The position numbers and the translations under genes were made by a program. Shown here piece after piece: positions 16,590 through 23,934 of a DNA stretch of 64,000 nt (its first letter is position 1; the number at the start of each line of letters is the position of its first letter). Source of the DNA: Novosphingobium sp. FSW06-99 (lineage in GTDB: Bacteria; Pseudomonadota; Alphaproteobacteria; Sphingomonadales; Sphingomonadaceae). The notes under the pieces were generated by a model. It ran no database searches, was not told the DNA's origin, and worked only from the letters and a program-made list of their open reading frames with translations. The stretch is taken from the NCBI RefSeq assembly GCF_001519065.1, contig NZ_KQ954261.1, positions 100,240-164,239 of the forward strand, given 5' to 3'.

Positions 16590-19500
16590 CGCGTTTGCAC
16601 CAGACTCTGGCGCTGTTGCTGGCAGGCGCATGCCTGTGGCCGACATGCGCCATGGCGGAAAATCCGGCGGTGCGCGCGCTGTTGCAGCAGGCGCAGTACT
16701 GGCAGTCGAAAGGGCGCGGCGATCTGGCCTATCAGGCGTTGCACCGTGCCCAGGTGATCGAGCCCGACAATGCGGAAGTGAAGCGCGCGCTGGCCGGCCC
16801 CGCGCCTGCACCAAAACCAACGGCGCCAAAGGCGGTGGCGGCGAAGCCCGCCGCCACGCCTGCGCCGGAGCGCGAACCGGCGCGCGCGCGGCCCGCACCG
16901 GTCGCGGCGGCAGATCTGGCCGGGCGGGCGCGTGTGGCCGGGTTTGCCGCGCTGCAGGACAACGATCTGACCACTGCCACGCGCGAATTCGATGCGGCGC
17001 TGGCGCGCAATCGGCGCGATGCCGATGCGCAGGGCGGGTTGGGCCTGGTGGCGCTGAAACAGGGCAATTTTGGGCGAGCGCGCGATCTGCTCGAACAGGC
17101 CTCGCAAGGTGGCAATGCGGTCAAATGGGCGCAGGCGCTGGCCTCTGCGCGCTATTTCGCAGGCGTTGGCGAAGCGCGCGATCTGGTCGCGCACGGGCAG
17201 CTTGCCGCGGCGCAGAAAGTGGCCGAGGACTTGCTGCGGTCTGACGGGGGCAAGGATCGCGCCGCGCTGGAACTGCTGGCCGATATCTATGACCGGCAGG
17301 GACGTTATGCGGATTCGGCCGATCTCTATCGCCAGGCGGCAGATCTCGATGGCGGCAAGGCGGGCGCCGACGACAAACGGCTGGCCAGCCGGGCGGCGCG
17401 CGGTCGCGCTCTGGCGGCGGCGGCCCGCGGCGACGATCTGGCCGCCGAGCAGGAGTTTCAGCAGGGCCTGATGCTCGATGCCGATGATCCGTGGATCCGC
17501 TATGAATTCGCGCGCTTCATGTTTGCGCGCGGGCGCCTGCCCGAAGCGGAATCGCTGGTGCAGTCGCTGTCGGCTTCGACCAACCCCGATGCGCTCTATG
17601 CCGCGGCCATGCTCGATTCCGACATGGGGCATCCGGCTGCGGCCGAGGCGCTGCTCCAGCGCATCCCCGATACGTACCGCACGCAGCCGATGCGCGCGCT
17701 GGCGATGGGGCTGAAAACCGAGGCCGCGATCGCGCGTGCCAAGGCGCTGGCGGCGGGCGGGCAAAAGGCCGAGGCGGTTGCCGCGCTGCGCCAGATTGGT
17801 CAGGCCAAGGGCCTGCCCGCCGCGCGGCAGGCGGCGGTGGCCGACGCGCTTTATGACATGGGCGATGCGGTCGATGCCGCCTCGCTGGCCCAGGCGGCAA
17901 TGGCCGGGTCGATCACCGATCTGGGCGGGTATGAAGCGGTGATCCGCGTGGCCACCCGCACCGGGCGCGACGATCTGGCGCAGGCGGCCTTGCAAAAGGC
18001 CAGCCTGTTGGCGGGATCGTCAACCGACGGACAACGGGCGCTGGGGCGGATCAGCGCAGCGATGGCCGCGACGCAGGCCGACCGGCTGCGTCTGCATGGC
18101 CAATATGCCGAAGCGTTCGACGTGCTGCAGCGCGGCTGGAGCGCGGCGCCCGACAATATCGAGGTGTTGAGCGCATTGGCCCGGCTCTATCAGTCGGGAC
18201 AGATGGCGGCGCGCGCCGCGCAGACGTTCCAGATCATCCTGACGCACAAGCCAGGCGACAAGGACGCGCTGACCGGGCTGATGCAGACCGCACAGGCGGC
18301 CGGCGACCGCGCGCTGTCGCAACAGGCCGAGGCCCGGCTGATCCAGACGTTCCCGCAAAGCTATGACGTCTATCTGGCGGCGGCCAGGACCGAACAGACA
18401 CGCGGCAATGGCGGGCAGGCGGCGCGCTATTTCAAGCAGGCGCGCGATCTCTACAATCGCCAGATGGCCAGCGGATCGGGCGGCAATCCGTTCGGCGGCA
18501 ACCCCTTTGGCAACGGTGGCGAAGCGCTGGGCGGCAATCCGTTCCGCGCCTCGGCGGCAGCGCCGGCGCCGCAACCGGTCAATCCGTTCAGCCTGGGCAC
18601 CGGCACCCGGCTGCCCGCAATGGGGACAATTGCGCTCGACAACCCGGCCCCGGTGGCGGCGGCTCCCGCTCCCGCTCCCGATGCGGCACCATGGACGGCG
18701 GGGGCCAATCCGGCGGGCCTGTCGAACGAATGGGGCGGGCGCGTTCCCGAAGCCGCTGCCGTGGTGTCCGGCGGCGCGGCGCAACCTTCGGTTCCGGCCG
18801 ATCCGGTGCTGGCCGAAATCCAGACCGACATTGCCAATCTGGCGCAGGACGATGGTCCGCGCGTCGAGGTTGGCACCGGCTATCGCTCACGCTCGGGCGA
18901 AACCGGGCTGTCGCAACTCAATGAGTTGAAGGGGTCGGCGCAGATTTCGACCGGGTTGGCCGGGGGCCGCGTCTATGCGCGCGCCGATGAAGTGGTGATC
19001 GATGCGGGCCGCCCGACCGGCGACAGCCTCCAACGGTTTGGCCGCGATGCCACGATCGAGGCGCAATCGATCGTCAACGCAGTGGCGGCGCAATTTGTCC
19101 AGGCCGATACCCAGCGCGCCGCTGGGGTCGCCCCGGCGGTGGGCTATACCGGCAAGGTTGTGCAGGCCGAAGTCGGCGCCACGCCGATCGGGTTTGGCGA
19201 AACGCGCGCCACCTGGCGTGTGGCGGTGACCCCGCAAGTCACGCCCAACGTGGCCGCGCGCGCTTGGTTCGAACGCAAACCGGTGACCGACAGTGTGGTG
19301 TCCTATGCGGGCACGCGCGATCCGGTAACGGGCGAATTGTGGGGTCATGTCATGCGCACCGGTGGCGGTGCGGGCCTGTCGTATGATCGCGACGGCAACG
19401 GTGTCTATGGCGATGTCACCTACAATGCCTATGCCGGTGTCGCGGTGCCGACCAACCACAATGTCGAGGCCAACATCGGCGCCTATCTGCGCGTGCGCCA

Positions 19501-19963
19501 TACCGTGCATTCGAACCTGACCGCCGGGTTCAACGTCAATTACCAGTCCTATGCCAACGCGCAGGACTATTTCACGTATGGCATGGGCGGCTATTTCAGC
19601 CCTCAGAGCTTTCTCGCGGTGGGCATGCCGATCACGTATACCTATCAGAACGACCATTTCGACCTCAAGGGTTCGGTGACGCCCGGCTTCCAGAGCTATC
19701 TGGAGGATCAGGCCAATCTCTATCCCACCGATCCTTCCGCACAGGCGTTGCTCGACACGCTCAAGGCAAAGGACAGCGATGTGCGCAACTATTATGACAG
19801 CCTCAGCCAGACCGGCTTTGCCTGGTCGGCCAGCGGATCGGCCTATTACCGGATATCGCCACTGACGCGGGTCGGCGGCGAAGTCAGCTACAACACCTTT
19901 GGCAGCTTTGACGAATTCCGCGCGCTGGTCGGCATTCGCCAGTCGCTCGGTGGTGGCAAATGA
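16586..19963 (+). CDS. bcsC: BcsC, cellulose export TPR/outer-membrane channel
   Basis: 1,125 residues. Signal peptide 1-24 (cleaved after AMA), periplasmic TPR superhelix from about 25 to 625 with a Pro/Ala linker at 70-110, then a low-complexity Gly/Asn/Pro segment (about 633-670) with four NPF motifs. The BCSC C-terminal domain follows from about 760 (RVEVGTGYRSRSGETGLSQL ...), forming the outer-membrane barrel through which the glucan leaves. Overlaps bcsAB and bcsD by four bases (ATGA). The TPR domain is expected to link the inner-membrane synthase with the outer-membrane pore. Confidence 0.94.
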   Translation: MTRLHQTLALLLAGACLWPTCAMAENPAVRALLQQAQYWQSKGRGDLAYQALHRAQVIEPDNAEVKRALAGPAPAPKPTAPKAVAAKPAATPAPEREPARARPAPVAAADLAGRARVAGFAALQDNDLTTATREFDAALARNRRDADAQGGLGLVALKQGNFGRARDLLEQASQGGNAVKWAQALASARYFAGVGEARDLVAHGQLAAAQKVAEDLLRSDGGKDRAALELLADIYDRQGRYADSADLYRQAADLDGGKAGADDKRLASRAARGRALAAAARGDDLAAEQEFQQGLMLDADDPWIRYEFARFMFARGRLPEAESLVQSLSASTNPDALYAAAMLDSDMGHPAAAEALLQRIPDTYRTQPMRALAMGLKTEAAIARAKALAAGGQKAEAVAALRQIGQAKGLPAARQAAVADALYDMGDAVDAASLAQAAMAGSITDLGGYEAVIRVATRTGRDDLAQAALQKASLLAGSSTDGQRALGRISAAMAATQADRLRLHGQYAEAFDVLQRGWSAAPDNIEVLSALARLYQSGQMAARAAQTFQIILTHKPGDKDALTGLMQTAQAAGDRALSQQAEARLIQTFPQSYDVYLAAARTEQTRGNGGQAARYFKQARDLYNRQMASGSGGNPFGGNPFGNGGEALGGNPFRASAAAPAPQPVNPFSLGTGTRLPAMGTIALDNPAPVAAAPAPAPDAAPWTAGANPAGLSNEWGGRVPEAAAVVSGGAAQPSVPADPVLAEIQTDIANLAQDDGPRVEVGTGYRSRSGETGLSQLNELKGSAQISTGLAGGRVYARADEVVIDAGRPTGDSLQRFGRDATIEAQSIVNAVAAQFVQADTQRAAGVAPAVGYTGKVVQAEVGATPIGFGETRATWRVAVTPQVTPNVAARAWFERKPVTDSVVSYAGTRDPVTGELWGHVMRTGGGAGLSYDRDGNGVYGDVTYNAYAGVAVPTNHNVEANIGAYLRVRHTVHSNLTAGFNVNYQSYANAQDYFTYGMGGYFSPQSFLAVGMPITYTYQNDHFDLKGSVTPGFQSYLEDQANLYPTDPSAQALLDTLKAKDSDVRNYYDSLSQTGFAWSASGSAYYRISPLTRVGGEVSYNTFGSFDEFRALVGIRQSLGGGK

Positions 19964-20427
19964 CGCTGGACCTGCTGGCACGGGTGCGCGAACGGGCCAG
20001 TGCGCCCGCGCGTGAATTCGGGCTGGCGGTGCTGACCGCGATGACCGCGGCGGAAGTGTTTGCACAGGCCAGCCCCGAGGCGGCGCGCGGCTTTTACCTG
20101 GCGGTGGGGCGGCGCGTGGCCGGGCTGGTCGATCTGGCGCAAGTGCACGATATCGACGCGCTGGTCGAACGCATAAACGCGTTGTGGTCGTCGTGCGGGT
20201 GCGGCCATGCCCGGATCAGCGCGGTCGAAACCGGGCTGAAGATCGTGCACAGCGGGGCGCCGGTCCTGCTGCTGGGCGATCAGGACCACTATTGGGCGCG
20301 GCTGTTTCCGGCCATGATCGAAGGCGCCTATGACGCCTGGTTTCGCGCACTGGGCAGCGGCCCGGCGCTGTCCACGCGCATTTTGCGCCAGCATGGCGAT
20401 GTGATCGAGTTGCACCATGGTATCTGA
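19960..20427 (+). CDS. bcsD: BcsD, cellulose crystallisation subunit
   Basis: 155 residues, the normal length of AcsD/BcsD. Conserved features include the helix REFGLAVLTAMTAAEVF, the GFYLAVGRRVA segment and the acidic HDIDALVERINALW. The C-terminal EGAYDAWFRALG is also typical. In Komagataeibacter this protein forms an octameric channel ring that helps bundle glucan chains into ordered ribbons. Its presence suggests that this strain makes ordered cellulose (type I bcs operon). The start overlaps bcsC by four bases and the end overlaps bcsZ by 11. Confidence 0.9.
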   Translation: MTLDLLARVRERASAPAREFGLAVLTAMTAAEVFAQASPEAARGFYLAVGRRVAGLVDLAQVHDIDALVERINALWSSCGCGHARISAVETGLKIVHSGAPVLLLGDQDHYWARLFPAMIEGAYDAWFRALGSGPALSTRILRQHGDVIELHHGI

Positions 20428-21439
20428 TTTTGGCAGGTTCAACCGGCGCTCGCTGCTGGTTTCGCTCGGCTGTGCGCTGGTGATCGGCTGTTCGCGTCCG
20501 GGCGAAGGGCGCGAACCGGCGGCCGACCCGTTCTGGGCGCTGTTTCGCGGCGCCTTTGTCGATGGCGCGGGCCGGGTGATCGACAGCGGCAACGGCAATA
20601 TCAGCCACAGCGAAGGGCAGGGCTATGGCCTGATCCTGGCCGTGCTGGCGGGCGATCGCGCCGGGTTCGAAACGATCCTCAACTGGACCGAGGCCAATCT
20701 GGCGCGCACCGATGTGGCGCTGTTCACCTGGAAATACGACCCGCGCCAAAGCGATCCGGTGGCCGATCCGAACAACGCGACCGATGGCGATATCCTGATC
20801 GCCTGGGCGCTGGCAGAGGCCGCCCGGCGCTGGGGCGGGCAGGGCTGGGCCGGCCGCAGCGCCGCGATCCGCGCCGCCATTCGCGACCATCTGGTGATCA
20901 CCCGCCATGGTCGGCACTTGCTGCTGCCGGGCCGGATCGGCTTTGCGCAGGCCGACAAAGTCACGCTCAACCCGTCGTATTTCATCTGGCCCGCGCTCGA
21001 TGCCTTCGCCGCGCTCGATGGCGATGGCGCGTGGAGCGCGGTGATCGACGATGCGCAAGGTGTGCTGCGCGAGGCGCGGTTCGGTGCAGCGGGGCTGCCG
21101 TGCGACTGGATCGAGATCGGCGCTGGTGGCAAAGTCGTCCCGGCGGCCGACCATCCGCCACGCTTTGGCTATGATGCAATCCGCATCCCGCTCTATGCCA
21201 TGGCCGGGCGCCGCGCCTCGCTGGCGCAACCGATGGCCGATTTCTGGCGTGCCGAAGGCGGTGCGGGCGGCCACCCCCCGGCATGGATCGACGTGACCAG
21301 CGGCGAACGCGCGCCTTATCCGCTGTCGGCGGGGGGCATGGCGATCCTGCGCCGGACGTTGGGCCTGCCCCCCGTGCCCGAGGCGATCGACACCGACTAT
21401 TTCTCCGCCGCGCTCCAGGCCCTCGTCCGCGCGCTTTAG
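20417..21439 (+). CDS. bcsZ: GH8 endo-beta-1,4-glucanase (BcsZ)
   Basis: 340 residues, GH8 fold. The proton donor Glu lies in HSEGQGYG (E66) and the acidic ATDGD motif at 121-125 supplies the second carboxylate. N-terminal targeting is odd: twin arginines in FNRRSLLVSLG (8-18) are followed by a lipobox-like LVIGC (21-25), so the enzyme may be a Tat-dependent or ordinary lipoprotein, not a freely soluble periplasmic protein. It trims misassembled glucan during cellulose export. The last gene of the bcs operon; a perfect hairpin follows at 21451-21476. Confidence 0.92.
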   Translation: MVSDFGRFNRRSLLVSLGCALVIGCSRPGEGREPAADPFWALFRGAFVDGAGRVIDSGNGNISHSEGQGYGLILAVLAGDRAGFETILNWTEANLARTDVALFTWKYDPRQSDPVADPNNATDGDILIAWALAEAARRWGGQGWAGRSAAIRAAIRDHLVITRHGRHLLLPGRIGFAQADKVTLNPSYFIWPALDAFAALDGDGAWSAVIDDAQGVLREARFGAAGLPCDWIEIGAGGKVVPAADHPPRFGYDAIRIPLYAMAGRRASLAQPMADFWRAEGGAGGHPPAWIDVTSGERAPYPLSAGGMAILRRTLGLPPVPEAIDTDYFSAALQALVRAL

Positions 21440-21446
21440 CTCTTTG

Positions 21447-21496
21447 TTTGAAAATTCGCCGAAAGAGGCGAATTTTGAAGACGGCACCGGCCCGCT
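21447..21496 (+). repeat. Modular intergenic repeat, copy 1 (hairpin plus 20-nt tail)
   Basis: A perfect hairpin (AAAATTCGCC at 21451-21460, AGGCGAATTTT side ending 21476) is followed by the tail GAAGACGGCACCGGCCCGCT (21477-21496). Copy 2 at 48801-48850 differs at 3 of 50 positions. Copy 3 (inverted) at 48945-48992 keeps the tail exactly but has a different hairpin. The hairpin probably also terminates the bcs operon. Confidence 0.75.
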
Positions 21497-21516
21497 ACCC
21501 TTGATCGGGTAGGTGC

Positions 21517-22587
21517 TTGTCAAGCGGGCGCCTTTCGCGCAAAGCTGAGGCAATTTTTCGGAGACCTGCCATTTCGCGCCGCGCCACGATCTACGAAATC
21601 GCGACTGCCGCCGGGGTGTCTCCCAAGACCGTGTCGCGTGTTCTGAATGACGAACCGTTCGTCAAGGATGCCGTGCGCGACCGCGTCAAGGCGGTCGCCA
21701 AAGAGCTGAATTATCAGCCCAATATCACCGCCAAAGGGTTGATCACGCGGCGCAGTTTCATGCTGGGGCTGACGTATGAACGCCCCAGCCCCAGCTATGT
21801 CGTCGAATTGCAGCGCGGTGTGCTGGAACGGCTGGCCGACGAACGCTGGCGGATGATCATCCTGCCGTTTCGCGATGTCTGTGCCCAGCCCGAGGCGTTC
21901 TTCACCTTTCTGCGCTCGGCCGCGCTCGATGGTGTGGTGCTGGCCCCGCCGGGCAGCGACGAGATTGCGGTGCTCGACCGGCTAGACGCGGCGGGCATTC
22001 CCTATGGCCGGATCGCGCCGCAGCTTGAACCGGGGCGGGGCGCCTGTTCGCTACTCGACGACACGGCCGCCGCGCGCGAGGCGGCGGAACACCTGCTGAC
22101 GCTGGGGCACCGGCGGCTGGCGGTGATCCTGGGCGATCCCACCCACCGTGCCAGCGCGGCGCGCAGCGCGGGCTATGCCCAGGCGTTCGCCGCGCACGGC
22201 ATCGCGATCGAGACGGTCGCGGTCGAACCGGGCGATTTCACGCTGGCCAGCGGCGAAGCCGCGATGCAGCGCATTCTGGCCCGGCCCGGCCCGCGCCCGA
22301 CCGCCGTGCTGGCCCAGAACGACGACATGGCGGTGGGCGCAATCACCGTGGCCCGCGATGCGGGCCTGGCCACCCCCGACGACCTGTCGGTGGTCGGTTT
22401 CGACGATTCCGACATCTCGCGCCTGATCATGCCCAAACTGACCACCGTGCGCCAACCGGTGTTCGACATGGCGGTGTCGGCCACCGAAGGCCTGCTCAAA
22501 CTGTTGGCCGGAGAACCCGTACCCGCCCCCGTGCTGCACCGCCACGAACTGCTGATCCGCCAATCCACGGCGGCACCGCGCGGTTAG
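21517..22587 (+). CDS. LacI-family transcriptional regulator
   Basis: 356 residues in the longest frame (TTG 21517). The helix-turn-helix ATIYEIATAAGVSPKTVSRVLND with hinge helix NITAKGLITRR is at the N-terminus, followed by a periplasmic-binding-protein-like sensor domain (TLGHRRLAVILGDP; VLAQNDDMAVGA; LSVVGFDDSDISRL). The true start may be ATT at 21571 (ISRRATIYEIA...), as GGAG sits 7 nt before it and no ATG or GTG lies near. It faces the minus-strand TBDR/halogenase/GH3/GH5 operon and most likely represses it until a sugar effector binds. The palindrome at 31213-31226, upstream of that operon, has LacI operator form. Confidence 0.9.
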   Translation: MSSGRLSRKAEAIFRRPAISRRATIYEIATAAGVSPKTVSRVLNDEPFVKDAVRDRVKAVAKELNYQPNITAKGLITRRSFMLGLTYERPSPSYVVELQRGVLERLADERWRMIILPFRDVCAQPEAFFTFLRSAALDGVVLAPPGSDEIAVLDRLDAAGIPYGRIAPQLEPGRGACSLLDDTAAAREAAEHLLTLGHRRLAVILGDPTHRASAARSAGYAQAFAAHGIAIETVAVEPGDFTLASGEAAMQRILARPGPRPTAVLAQNDDMAVGAITVARDAGLATPDDLSVVGFDDSDISRLIMPKLTTVRQPVFDMAVSATEGLLKLLAGEPVPAPVLHRHELLIRQSTAAPRG

Positions 22588-22593
22588 GCCCGC

Positions 22594-23934
22594 TCAGGCG
22601 CGTGTGGCGAACCGGGCGGCGTGGTCGCGGATGACCGCGATCATCGGCGCGTCGCTGTCGAAATTGCCGTACCAGCCCTGGGGTTCGTGGGGCGGGTCGC
22701 CCATCAGCGGGTCGCCCGCGTGCCAGCGGTGATCGGGGCGCGTGGTGCGCGCTTCGCCGTTCCAGCCCCAGAAATTGGTGCCCGCGATCGGGCCGCCCTC
22801 GGCCAGGCTCGCCTCGGCGGCGGCATAGATCAGCCGGTAATAGCGCTGGCGGAAGGTGGTCGGCACCGTGGGGTCATACAATTCGCCATCGCGGGGAAAG
22901 CCGAATTCCTCGATCACCAGCGGCTTGTTCAGCGCTTTGGCAAGGCGGACATGCGTGGCCACATAGGCTTCGACTTTGGCGCGCCCGGCGTCCCAGGTTC
23001 CGGCCAGGTTCTTGCCATCGACCCAGCCCCAGTTGAGCGGCCAGACGTGTGCGGTCAGATAATCGATCGATTGGTGCGCGCGCACGACGATGTCTTCGCG
23101 CCCGGCGCTGGCGATCGTGCCTTCCATGCCCAGCGAGACCAGATGGTTGGGATCGATGCTGCGGATCAGCGCCGCGGTGGCGTCGATCCACGCGTAATAG
23201 TCGGGCAGCACGCGCGCCATCACCTCGGGGCTGACGCCCGGGCGCGGTTCGTTGCACAATTGCCATGACAGGATCGCCGGGTCATCGCGATAGGCCCGGC
23301 CCGTCACGCTGTTGACTCGCCCGACCAGCGCGCGCACATCGTCGAAAAAGCGCGCCACCGCCGGGCGGTTGGCATAGAATTGCGCGCCCGCGTCGGGAAA
23401 CGCGGGCCAGGGGTGCGTGGGATCGTTGTTGTCGAGATAGTGCCCGGTTTCATACCACAGCCGGGTCATCATCCCCCCCGACCATTCCCAGTTGTTGGTC
23501 AGATAGAGCACACCGGTCATGTCGCGCCGCGCCAGTTCGGCCATGGCATGGTCGAGCCCGATCAGCAGCGCCGCGTTGCGCTGCCCCGCGCGGTTGACAA
23601 AACCGGGGGTGACACTGGCGCGCAATGGCCCTTCCTCGGCCCAGGCGAGCAGCCGCACATTGCGCACGCCGATCGCCTGCAACCGGTCGAGTTCGCGTCC
23701 CAGCCGCGCGCGGCCAGCCGGATCGGCGCCCAGCCAGGCCAGGTACCAGGCATTGGCGCCGGTGTGCCGCCACGGACGCCCGTCGCGCATCAGTCCGATG
23801 CCTTCGCGCCGCACAAAGCCGGGCGCTGCGGTGGCAGCACGCGCCGTGCCGATGGCGAGCGGACTCGCGGCCAGCCCGGCCAGCACGGTGCGACGGTTGG
23901 TGCTCATCAATTCGGACGTTATGGATTGGGACAT
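22594..23934 (-). CDS. GH5-type glycoside hydrolase, probable beta-mannanase
   Basis: 446 residues from ATG 23934 (GGAG 11 nt upstream); an alternative ATG is at 23907. Tat-like signal STNRRTVLAGLAASPLAIGTARA. The (beta/alpha)8 clan-A signatures are visible: acid/base Glu in WQLCNEP (E229) and nucleophile Glu in VIEEFGFP (E343), plus the mannanase-like opening GANAWYLAWLG and late NFWGWNGEART. The order and motifs fit endo-1,4-beta-mannosidases (GH5_7). The start overlaps the GH3 gene by 16 nt, so it is the last gene of the LacI-associated operon. It would cut (gluco)mannan-type chains in the periplasm or at the surface; the exact substrate is inferred. Confidence 0.85.
   Translation of the reverse strand: MSQSITSELMSTNRRTVLAGLAASPLAIGTARAATAAPGFVRREGIGLMRDGRPWRHTGANAWYLAWLGADPAGRARLGRELDRLQAIGVRNVRLLAWAEEGPLRASVTPGFVNRAGQRNAALLIGLDHAMAELARRDMTGVLYLTNNWEWSGGMMTRLWYETGHYLDNNDPTHPWPAFPDAGAQFYANRPAVARFFDDVRALVGRVNSVTGRAYRDDPAILSWQLCNEPRPGVSPEVMARVLPDYYAWIDATAALIRSIDPNHLVSLGMEGTIASAGREDIVVRAHQSIDYLTAHVWPLNWGWVDGKNLAGTWDAGRAKVEAYVATHVRLAKALNKPLVIEEFGFPRDGELYDPTVPTTFRQRYYRLIYAAAEASLAEGGPIAGTNFWGWNGEARTTRPDHRWHAGDPLMGDPPHEPQGWYGNFDSDAPMIAVIRDHAARFATRA

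Noticed and set aside
12132..16898. Very long open frames antisense to bcsAB and bcsC
   Set aside because: High GC gives long antisense frames; their translations are Arg/His/Gln/Gly-rich with no domain, whereas the sense strand shows full BcsA/B/C motifs.
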